Shown: one piece after another, positions 1 through 5,285 of the stretch
Numbering within the stretch: position 1 is the stretch's first letter
How the letters are laid out: each line of letters begins with the position of its first letter
Origin: Caldicellulosiruptor owensensis OL
Lineage (GTDB): Bacteria; Bacillota; Thermoanaerobacteria; Caldicellulosiruptorales; Caldicellulosiruptoraceae
Direction: 5' to 3'
Assembly: GCF_000166335.1 (NCBI RefSeq)
Contig: NC_014657.1
Coordinates: 922,501 to 986,500 of the forward strand
DNA: 64,000 bases
The notes under the pieces: generated by a model
Told to the model about the DNA's origin: nothing
Seen by the model: only the letters and a program-made list of their open reading frames with translations
Databases searched by the model: none
Program-made: the position numbers and the translations under genes

Positions 1-348
1 GAGGCAAGAAAAGAAAAGGAGTTGTATCGTGAAAAATATCACGTTGCAAAACATGGGTATACATTTGATGAGACGATACCAAGAAATCAAAAAGAAATTA
101 CAGAAGAACATATAACAAAATATAAAAAATTCTTGTTACAAACCAAGAAAAATGCTGATGAGATATACACATTTAGAGACCCACAACGTGGAGATATTTG
201 CTGGGCATTTATAAAATATGAAAAACGCAAGGTGAATTTAGCTTTGTTTAATGAGCATATGAATAAGGATGCAAGTGGTTGGGCATTCGAGGATAAAGAA
301 GATTGGGCAAAGTATTTGGAAAAACAGCCATATATCCGAATTTTGTGA
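1..348 (+). CDS. C-terminal end of an unidentified phage protein (cut by left edge)
   Basis: The reading frame is open from base 1 to the stop at 346-348, so this is the 3' end of a longer gene. The first in-frame TTG (22) sits directly against an AGGAG sequence with no spacing and is a poor start. The 115 visible residues are soluble, charged and rich in aromatic residues (a GDICWAF segment, then GWAFEDKEDWAKYL). There is no signal peptide, membrane segment or motif I can name. Its place just before scaffold and capsid genes suggests the end of a portal or minor head protein, but this is inferred from position only. Confidence 0.6.
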   Translation, partial: EARKEKELYREKYHVAKHGYTFDETIPRNQKEITEEHITKYKKFLLQTKKNADEIYTFRDPQRGDICWAFIKYEKRKVNLALFNEHMNKDASGWAFEDKEDWAKYLEKQPYIRIL

Positions 349-357
349 GGTGAGAAT

Positions 358-636
358 ATGGGAATACTTGAACAAGCTAAAATGGAAGCTGAAAGTCTTG
401 ATATTTTTGAAGAGGAAGAACCTGATTATTTTGCGGTAAGTTATTTATTGAACATCCTTGATATTCTTCAAGAAAAACAGCTAATCAAGACACCCGAAGG
501 CAAAGAATTACAAAAAAAAGTTTTAAAATACGCTGATAAACTTGCGCCTTTTGTAAAAGGCCCACCAAATGGTGAAACAGGTTGGTGGTGGCATATGGAT
601 AAAGTTGCAAAAGGCGAGTTAAAACCACAAATTTAA
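358..636 (+). CDS. Small hypothetical phage protein (92 aa)
   Basis: A short acidic protein in the prophage head region, starting 9 bases after the upstream gene's stop with GAGGTGAG as ribosome site. The N-terminal half is predicted helical, with an acidic patch IFEEEEPDYF near residues 16-25. The C-terminal part has an unusual GETGWWWHMDK stretch (about residues 72-82). I do not recognise the family. Its stop codon overlaps a hairpin terminator, so transcripts from the upstream genes may partly end here. The head-module location suggests a structural or morphogenesis accessory role, which is unproven. Confidence 0.65.
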   Translation: MGILEQAKMEAESLDIFEEEEPDYFAVSYLLNILDILQEKQLIKTPEGKELQKKVLKYADKLAPFVKGPPNGETGWWWHMDKVAKGELKPQI

Positions 637-670
637 CCACCTAACCGAGCAGGGTTGAGGTGGTATTTTT
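636..670 (+). terminator. Hairpin terminator in the head module
   Basis: The arms ACCACCT and AGGTGGT, plus inner AACC/GGTT with one bulged G, form a hairpin at 636-664 followed by ATTTTTA. It lies between two co-directional phage genes, so it probably tunes expression rather than ending the operon. Confidence 0.65.
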
Positions 671-699
671 ATGCCTTCTTGTAAGGAGGTGAGTATCAA

Positions 700-1041
700 A
701 TGGCTGAGGAAAAAGTTAGTCGCAAAGCTTGGGGACAGTTTTCAGAAAGTGATTACGATTTGGAACAGTGGTGGAATGCCACACTGATTCATTTAGTACC
801 GAAAAGCGAGTATACGAGCAAAGAACAATGCAAGCTGCCGATACGTGAACCAGACGGCACTTTGAACGAAAACGGTGTTATAGCAGCTGCGATTAGAATA
901 GGCCAGACAAAAGCACCACGTGAACTTATTAGAAAAGCAGCAAGGCAGTTAATTGATATTTACAAGAATATTTTGAAACGTGAACCCCCAGAAAGCTTAT
1001 ATCGTTACGCTGGTCTAAAACCACCTACAAACAGTGAATAA
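700..1041 (+). CDS. Phage protein with a WN..LIH / CKLP.REP domain, head region
   Basis: A 113-aa protein with a strong AAGGAGGTGAG ribosome site. It has an N-terminal AWGQFSESDY segment (residues 10-19), WWNATLIHL (24-32), QCKLPIREPDGTLNENGV (43-60) and a helical Ala/Arg-rich stretch to about residue 95. From memory, this combination recurs in small phage head-region proteins and at the C-termini of phage prohead-protease-type proteins. Here it stands alone, directly before the scaffold gene. No Ser/His protease catalytic set is apparent, so I do not call it a protease. A hairpin terminator follows the stop. Confidence 0.65.
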   Translation: MAEEKVSRKAWGQFSESDYDLEQWWNATLIHLVPKSEYTSKEQCKLPIREPDGTLNENGVIAAAIRIGQTKAPRELIRKAARQLIDIYKNILKREPPESLYRYAGLKPPTNSE

Positions 1042-1067
1042 GCACTCATTTAGAGTGCTTTTATTTT
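1040..1067 (+). terminator. Hairpin terminator before the scaffold gene
   Basis: A perfect 8-bp stem AAGCACTC/GAGTGCTT with loop ATTTA (1040-1060) is followed by TTATTTT. A second small hairpin (CGCTGA/TCAGCG at 1089-1108) lies in the leader of the scaffold gene. Confidence 0.75.
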
Positions 1068-1133
1068 GCACATAAAACTTACGCTTAACGCTGAGCGGTT
1101 AATCAGCGGGAAAAGAAAGGGAGGTAAAGAATC

Positions 1134-1739
1134 ATGGCTGATGACATGAATAAGGCAACACAAACTAATCCTGCTGACGCTGGGCAGGACATGGCTAATC
1201 AAACTCAAACAGCGGATAATGACACTCAGCAATCCAAGTCTTTTACACAAGAAGATGTGGAAAGAATTGTGCAAGAACGACTTAGACGTGAACGTGAAAA
1301 ATACAAAGACTACAATGAACTAAAAAAGATTGCTGAGGAGTATAGAAAAATTCAAGAGTCGCAAATGAGCGAACAAGAAAAACTTCAGATGCGTCTTGCC
1401 GAGATAGAAAGAGAAAAGCTTGAAAGAGAAAGAGAACTGGCAGAGCTTAAGACAAGCCTTGTTAAGCAAAAGGTTTTGACTGAATTAGGTTTGCCTCTTT
1501 CATTAGCTGACCGCATTTTTGGTGAAACGGAAGAGGAAATCAGGCAGGACGCAGAAGAACTGAAAAAACTTTTAGGCTTGCAAGCTGGCAATAAAATTGG
1601 TGCACCAACGAACCCAGCAGGGGGAAACAAGCAGATAAGAACTTTTACAAAAGAAGAAATTGCAAGAATGAGTCCAGAGGAAATAAACAAAAACTGGGAC
1701 ATTATCTCAGAAGCTTTAAAACAAGGCTTAATCAAATAA
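1134..1739 (+). CDS. Phage capsid scaffolding protein (DUF4355-like)
   Basis: This 201-aa, highly charged protein matches the usual phage scaffold build. A polar N-terminus rich in Asn/Gln/Thr (1-45) is followed by FTQEDVERIVQERLRRERE (about 47-65). A long coiled coil rich in Glu/Lys/Arg runs to about 105, and then comes a C-terminal part ending in KEEIARMSPEEINKNWDIISEAL. DUF4355-type scaffold proteins carry this same arrangement and sit just before the coat gene, as here (27-base gap). It would direct procapsid assembly and then leave. Ribosome site GGGAGGTAAAG. The family name is recalled; the gene order is seen. Confidence 0.85.
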   Translation: MADDMNKATQTNPADAGQDMANQTQTADNDTQQSKSFTQEDVERIVQERLRREREKYKDYNELKKIAEEYRKIQESQMSEQEKLQMRLAEIEREKLERERELAELKTSLVKQKVLTELGLPLSLADRIFGETEEEIRQDAEELKKLLGLQAGNKIGAPTNPAGGNKQIRTFTKEEIARMSPEEINKNWDIISEALKQGLIK

Positions 1740-1766
1740 CAATGCTGATAAGGAGGTTGATTTAAG

Positions 1767-2600
1767 ATGGCTGTTACTAACTTTATCCCAACAATTTGGA
1801 GTGCAAGACTTTTAGAAAACTTGCAGAAAAGACTTGTTTACACAAACATTACAAACAACGACTATGAAGGTGACGTTAAGTTTGGCAACGCTGTGAAAAT
1901 TAATGCAATTGGCAGGGTAAATATATTCGACTATGCAAAATATACTGCATTGCCTGATCCACAGGTATTAGATAGCACACAGCAAACTTTGCTTATTGAC
2001 CAAGCAAAAGCCTTCAATTTTGCTGTTGATGATATTGATAAGGCGCAGGCAAACGTAAATCTTATGGACGCAGCAATGAGACAGGCTGCGCAAGATATCA
2101 AGGATGTAATCGACAAGTTTATAGCAAGTCATTACACATATGCTGCAAATGCAATTGGTGATGACACTACTCCTATTGTTCCAACCGCAACAACTGCATA
2201 TGAACTTTTGGTTGATGCTTCTACAAAACTTGATGAGATGGATATACCAAGCGATGGTAGAGTGGCTATTGTCCCACCATGGTTCCATGGACTTTTGAGA
2301 AAAGATGATAGGTTTGTAAAATATACAAGCGAAGGACAACAAGTATTAAGAACAGGACTTGTTGGTGAAGCAGCAGGATTTCAGATTTTTATAAGCAATA
2401 ATGTGCCAAATACAACTGGCACTAAGTATAAGATTTTGTGCGGGCATCCGATGGCAATTACTTTTGCACAACAGATAGAAAAAATTGAGGCATACAGACC
2501 AGAAAAGTTGTTTGCCGACGCTGTAAAAGGTCTTGTTGTGTATGGTGCAAAGGTAATCAGACCAGAGGCTTTGGTTGTAATTACTGCTAACAAGGCTTAA
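1767..2600 (+). CDS. Major capsid protein
   Basis: A 277-aa coat protein beginning MAVTNFIPTIWSARLLENL. This is the typical N-terminus of a group of Firmicute phage coat proteins (P22-coat or HK97-like fold) that follow DUF4355 scaffolds. Further on are GDVKFGNAVKINAIGRVN, a helix around residues 90-120 and PSDGRVAIVPPWFHGLL (157-173), a recurring coat-protein segment. It is preceded by AAGGAGG. It should form the icosahedral shell. A strong hairpin lies inside the next gene (2653-2684), which may lower expression after this abundant product. Confidence 0.88.
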   Translation: MAVTNFIPTIWSARLLENLQKRLVYTNITNNDYEGDVKFGNAVKINAIGRVNIFDYAKYTALPDPQVLDSTQQTLLIDQAKAFNFAVDDIDKAQANVNLMDAAMRQAAQDIKDVIDKFIASHYTYAANAIGDDTTPIVPTATTAYELLVDASTKLDEMDIPSDGRVAIVPPWFHGLLRKDDRFVKYTSEGQQVLRTGLVGEAAGFQIFISNNVPNTTGTKYKILCGHPMAITFAQQIEKIEAYRPEKLFADAVKGLVVYGAKVIRPEALVVITANKA

Positions 2601-2611
2601 GGTGATGGCTA

Positions 2612-2833
2612 ATGTGGGTTAGGAATAAGCAAACAAGATTGATATGGGAAGTAACGGGAGAGCTGGCAGAGAGGCTCTCCCGTTCTTCCGATTTTGAGGT
2701 GATTGAAGAATGGCAATCCAAGTCGGAACAAATTCATACGTTGACATCGAATTCGCAGACAGTTATTTCAGCGAGCGACTCTACGCAGACGAGTGGGACA
2801 ACGCAGATACAGCAACGAAAGAAAAAGCGCTGA
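2612..2833 (+). CDS. Small phage protein overlapping the next connector gene (73 aa)
   Basis: The start codon lies 9 bases after the capsid gene's stop, with AAGGTGATGG upstream. The first 33 residues (MWVRNKQTRLIWEVTGELAE and on) look like the small post-capsid proteins found in related phages. The last 40 residues are a low-complexity Ser/Thr/Gln tail ending in RKKKR, encoded in the +1 frame over the start of the next gene for 124 bases. Either this is a genuine dual-coding overlap, or the gene originally ended earlier. Function unknown. Confidence 0.55.
   Translation: MWVRNKQTRLIWEVTGELAERLSRSSDFEVIEEWQSKSEQIHTLTSNSQTVISASDSTQTSGTTQIQQRKKKR
2653..2684 (+). promoter_or_regulatory. Strong intragenic RNA hairpin after the capsid gene
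   Basis: A perfect 11-bp stem AACGGGAGAGC/GCTCTCCCGTT with a 10-base loop lies inside the 73-aa frame and 25 bases before the next start codon. It has no immediate U-tract (CTTCCGATTTT follows), so it is more likely an RNA-stability, processing or translation-control element than a full terminator. Confidence 0.6.
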
Positions 2834-3222
2834 TTACTGCATGCAAAAGAATAGAAAGGCTGCAATTTAAAGGGCTAAAAGTAGATGAGACACAAATATT
2901 GTCGTTCCCACGGATGTTCCCAAGTGTTAGTGCGCCAATCAACAGAGAACGCAGTTTTAATCTTGATTTTGGTATTGGGTTTGTTGTTCAGGAAGAGGTG
3001 CCAAACGAGGTTAAATGGGCGCAATGTGAGGAAGCTCTTGCATTGCTCAAATATGGCAACAACACACGTACCAGGCTACAGGAGCAAGGTGTAATCAGGG
3101 TAGACTTTGGGAGCGTGAGTGAGGAATACGAAAGAGCTGGCAAGGGTGTAAATAAGCTGTTCAGCAATGAAGCATATGAGCTGCTTAAACCCTATCTTGC
3201 CGGTGTGGTTGCTATTGTTTAA
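2710..3222 (+). CDS. Head-tail connector / head completion protein (DnaT-like family)
   Basis: This 170-aa protein starts MAIQVGTNSYVDIEFADSYFSERL, the signature of the phage family loosely named 'DnaT-like ssDNA-binding'. These proteins sit after the coat gene and probably act as the first head-tail adaptor (family recalled). The middle contains EKALITACKRIERLQFKG (about 38-55) and an ALLKYGNNTRTRLQEQGV helix-turn (about 114-131). Ribosome site GAGGTG, 11 bases upstream. Its first 124 bases are shared with the preceding small gene in another frame. The DnaT label should not be read as a replication role. Confidence 0.78.
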   Translation: MAIQVGTNSYVDIEFADSYFSERLYADEWDNADTATKEKALITACKRIERLQFKGLKVDETQILSFPRMFPSVSAPINRERSFNLDFGIGFVVQEEVPNEVKWAQCEEALALLKYGNNTRTRLQEQGVIRVDFGSVSEEYERAGKGVNKLFSNEAYELLKPYLAGVVAIV

Positions 3223-3234
3223 GGTGGTGGCACT

Positions 3235-3528
3235 ATGATTAGGGAATACCTAAATCAAACCGCAACACTAAAGACAACGATAAACTACAACGAATATGGC
3301 GAACCAGTAGCAAGCGAGAAGGTTATCCCTTGTCGCTTTGAGATGAAGCGAAAGCTTGTTAGGGATAGAACAGGCAATCAGGTTGTTTCAGAAGCGACCA
3401 TGTATTGCATTGAGCCAATAAGTCCTGACGACAGGGTGGTTTATAGTGACAAAGAATATGCTGTTATAAGTGTTTTAGAGGTCGTCGATTTGGATGGTAA
3501 TATTATTTATTATGAGGTGGATTTGTAA
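3235..3528 (+). CDS. Head-tail joining protein (stopper-like)
   Basis: A 97-aa, beta-rich protein starting MIREYLNQTATLKTT, with CRFEMKRKLVRDRTG (about 33-47) and VYSDKEYAVISVLEVVDLDG near the end. Its size, beta-barrel-like pattern and position (after the DnaT-like adaptor and before a gp10-like protein) fit the stopper that closes the filled head. GGTGGTGG precedes the start, and its TAA overlaps the next ATG (TAATG), so the two are translationally coupled. The call rests on position and pattern, not on a catalytic motif. Confidence 0.7.
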   Translation: MIREYLNQTATLKTTINYNEYGEPVASEKVIPCRFEMKRKLVRDRTGNQVVSEATMYCIEPISPDDRVVYSDKEYAVISVLEVVDLDGNIIYYEVDL

Positions 3529-3887
3529 TGAACACAACGGCAGAGTTGAAATGGAACGGTGATAAGGTAAGTAAAGCAGTTGAGCAAGCAGTTAAAGCAG
3601 CACTGCAAAAGTGTGCAGCTGATTTGCAACGTAAGAGTGCTGAAAGAGCACCAATCGATACAGGGGATTTAAGGAGCAACTGTTCTGTTAGTCCACTTAA
3701 GCGTGAGGGTGCTAAATTCTATCATACGGTTGGGTATAATTTGCCCTATGCGATTGTGCAACACGAGAGACTTGATTTTAGACATCCTAAAGGGGGAGAA
3801 GCAAAATATCTTGAAAAGCCGTTTAACGAGAACAAATCTTTATATGAAAGATATATAGGCGAGGCGATAAGAAATGCTCTTAAATGA
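3528..3887 (+). CDS. HK97 gp10-like minor capsid / tail completion protein
   Basis: This 119-aa protein has the hallmark of the HK97 gp10 / minor capsid 2 group: RSAERAPIDTGDLRSNCSV-like wording (about residues 38-56), then VGYNLPYAIVQHERLDFRHPKGGEAKYLEKP (68-98). The motif APIDTGDLR followed by Y-A-x-x-Q-H-E is conserved in head-tail connection proteins. Translation is coupled to the upstream gene (TAATG). Its end overlaps the start of the tail terminator gene by 14 bases. It likely completes the head-tail interface together with the stopper. Confidence 0.82.
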   Translation: MNTTAELKWNGDKVSKAVEQAVKAALQKCAADLQRKSAERAPIDTGDLRSNCSVSPLKREGAKFYHTVGYNLPYAIVQHERLDFRHPKGGEAKYLEKPFNENKSLYERYIGEAIRNALK

Positions 3888-4234
3888 GATAGCTGAAATG
3901 ATACAAAATGCAGGGCTGGGACAAACAGGAGTTAGCATTTTTATAGGGCAGCGCCCACCGACAGTTAAGAATGCAATAGTGCTTAATCAATATGGTGGTG
4001 GACCTCCCTGAAGTTGTAAGCAAGGTGGAATATGCGGATGTACAAGTTATGGTATTTAACAATCGATTTGTTGATGGATTTAATCTTATAAACAGTATTT
4101 TTAGGTTGTTGCATACAAATAAAACAGCGAGTAGCAAGCTAATAAAAGCTAAACAAAGCCCAGCGTTTATCGGATTTGATGAAAATTCAAATCCGATTTT
4201 TGTTTGTAACTTTGAAGTGATAAAGGAGGTATAA
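3874..4234 (+). CDS. Tail terminator (minor capsid 3-like), split by a +1 frameshift at CCC-TGA
   Basis: Frame A starts at ATG 3874 (GAGGCG ribosome site) and encodes 45 residues ending IVLNQYGGGPP before TGA at 4009-4011. Frame +1 resumes at 4010 with EVVSKVEYADVQVMVFNN and runs to 4234. The two halves together (3874-4008 + 4010-4234, 120 aa) give one protein like the 'minor capsid from bacteriophage' tail terminators. In these an N-terminal GGxPP stretch is followed directly by an acidic residue and a Q-V-x-V strand (family recalled). The ATG at 3992 in the second frame has no ribosome site. This is either programmed +1 recoding by slipping CCC to CCT, or an indel pseudogene. Confidence 0.78.
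4003..4012 (+). promoter_or_regulatory. Candidate +1 frameshift site (CCT CCC TGA A)
   Basis: A proline tRNA on CCC can re-pair one base downstream on CCT, placing GAA in the A site instead of the TGA stop. Slipping from CCC at a slow UGA is an established +1 mechanism. A Gly-codon run GGTGGTGGA ends 3 bases before the CCC and could act as an internal Shine-Dalgarno stimulator, with spacing as in prfB. No convincing downstream stem was found. Confidence 0.5.
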
Positions 4235-4237
4235 ACG

Positions 4238-4660
4238 ATGGCAACATATGTTGGATATCACGGTGGCGTGTTTTTAAGCAATGGCACAACGTCGACAAAA
4301 ATAGCAGAGCTTGAAAGCTTTGATTTAACTGTAGATAGAAAATTTTTAACCAAGCAAGCGTTTGGTGAAGCAGTAGAAAGCCAAATCCCAGGGCCAATCT
4401 CATGGAGTGCAACTTGCACAGGTAAAATTGACCCTACAGACACAACAGGACAAAAAGTGTTGATTGACCATGCAATTAGCCAGGCCCCACAACTTTTGTC
4501 TTTCGAGTTTGTTGTTGACGACGACGGCACAGGGAAAAAGCTTAAATTGAGCGGACAGGGTTACTGTTCATTGAGAGTGAACAGCAGAGCTGGTGAGCTT
4601 GTAGAGGTAACTTTTGAGGTAAGAGGAGCTTCGGCTCTAACCGCAACATATGGCACATAA
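4238..4660 (+). CDS. Major tail (tube) protein
   Basis: A 140-aa protein with a near-perfect AAAGGAGG ribosome site, as expected for an abundant structural subunit. The wording SFDLTVDRKFLTKQAFGEAVESQIPGP (about residues 28-54) is followed by WSATCTGKIDPTDTTGQ and a beta-rich C-terminus (GQGYCSLRVNSRAGELVEVTFEVRG). It is typical of siphophage tail-tube proteins with a beta-sandwich fold. A hairpin terminator directly after the stop separates it from the tail-assembly genes, a common way to make much more tube protein than chaperone. Confidence 0.82.
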   Translation: MATYVGYHGGVFLSNGTTSTKIAELESFDLTVDRKFLTKQAFGEAVESQIPGPISWSATCTGKIDPTDTTGQKVLIDHAISQAPQLLSFEFVVDDDGTGKKLKLSGQGYCSLRVNSRAGELVEVTFEVRGASALTATYGT

Positions 4661-4688
4661 GGGTAGGATGTTATATCCTGCCCTTTTT
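4661..4688 (+). terminator. Terminator after the tail tube gene
   Basis: A GGGTAGGAT/ATCCTGCCC stem with one T-G pair and loop GTTAT (4661-4683) is followed by TTTTTAA, directly after the tail tube stop. Confidence 0.75.
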
Positions 4689-4712
4689 AATCTTTGAAAG
4701 GAGTGTTATGTT

Positions 4713-5069
4713 GTGAGTATTAGAGAAAAAATATTGCAAGCGCAGGATAGAAAAGAAAAAGAGATGTATATACCTGAATGGGATGTCAAGGTGTTGTTAA
4801 GAGAGCTGTCGGCGTTTGAGAGGGCTAATGCTTTATCGAAGGCTTACAGGCAGGATGGCAATTTAGATTTAGCGAATCTTTATTTATATGTCGTCGCTTA
4901 TGGGTTGTATGACGCAGAAACAAAAGAAAGAATATTTAATCCAAACAAACAAGAAGACTTGGTAGCACTTGGGACAAAGAACGGTGCTGTAATAGAGAAC
5001 ATAGCAAAAGAAATAATGACTTTGTCATCAATGCAGTTTGGAGCAGTGGAACAAGCTGAAAAAAACTAA
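4713..5069 (+). CDS. Tail assembly chaperone, short form (gpG-like)
   Basis: This 118-aa protein starts at GTG 4713 (AAAGGAG upstream). It is soluble and mixed-charge, with EWDVKVLLRELSAFERANALSKAYRQ (residues 18-43) and a NLYLYVVAYGLYDAETKERIF segment, as in Firmicute tail-assembly chaperones. Its position between tail tube and tape measure is diagnostic. The last codons GAA AAA AAC TAA contain the slippery heptamer A AAA AAC, so a fraction of ribosomes should extend it by 53 residues. It coats the tape measure during tail assembly and is absent from finished tails (known of the family). Confidence 0.85.
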   Translation: MSIREKILQAQDRKEKEMYIPEWDVKVLLRELSAFERANALSKAYRQDGNLDLANLYLYVVAYGLYDAETKERIFNPNKQEDLVALGTKNGAVIENIAKEIMTLSSMQFGAVEQAEKN

Positions 5070-5125
5070 AAAGTCATCCCGAGCGGTTAATTTATTTTGA
5101 GATAGCGAAGATGCTTGGGATGACT
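5060..5125 (+). promoter_or_regulatory. Programmed -1 frameshift signal (slippery A AAA AAC plus stem)
   Basis: The heptamer A AAA AAC (5060-5066) is in the correct register (GAA AAA AAC). Five bases after it, AGTCATCCC (5072-5080) can pair perfectly with GGGATGACT (5117-5125), a 9-bp stem with a 36-base loop. Heptamer, spacer and stem are the three standard parts of a -1 recoding site. Confidence 0.88.
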
Positions 5126-5227
5126 GTTGAGGAAATGCTGCAAAAAATGAGTAGTTCAGAGTTGACAGAGTGGATAGCTTATTTGAAGATACGAGGCAAG
5201 GCTATTGAGGACGCTTTGAATGCGTAG
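5066..5227 (+). CDS. Frameshift extension of the tail assembly chaperone (GT-like)
   Basis: After a -1 slip at 5060-5066, reading continues from base 5066 as LKSHPERLIYFEIAKMLGMT and ends at TAG 5225-5227. This adds 53 residues to the 118-aa form (171 aa in total). The HPERLIYFEIAKMLGMTVEEM segment, ending ...AYLKIRGKAIEDALNA, is typical of the second domain of siphophage tail chaperones, which binds tail-tube subunits. There is no start codon with a ribosome site of its own, so frameshifting is the only sensible route to its expression. Confidence 0.85.
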   Translation, partial: LKSHPERLIYFEIAKMLGMTVEEMLQKMSSSELTEWIAYLKIRGKAIEDALNA

Positions 5228-5265
5228 CAATGCGTAGCCTTGCCTTTGTTACATATTGTTACATA
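5219..5265 (+). repeat. Two adjacent 10-bp tandem duplications
   Basis: AATGCGTAGC occurs twice in tandem (5219-5238) and TTGTTACATA occurs twice in tandem (5246-5265). They are flanked by CCTTGC (5238-5243) and GCAAGG (5269-5274), which can pair. The first copy of the first repeat holds the stop codon of the frameshifted chaperone. Confidence 0.8.
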
Positions 5266-5285
5266 TTTGCAAGGTGGGATGATAA

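Noticed and set aside
4014-4045. Downstream stem as stimulator of the +1 site
   Set aside because: TTGTA (4014-4018) and TACAA (4041-4045) pair over only 5 bp with a long loop; too weak to claim.
3992-4234. Independent 80-aa gene starting at ATG 3992
   Set aside because: No ribosome site lies before the ATG, and the sequence is clearly the second half of the tail terminator; treated as part of one split gene.
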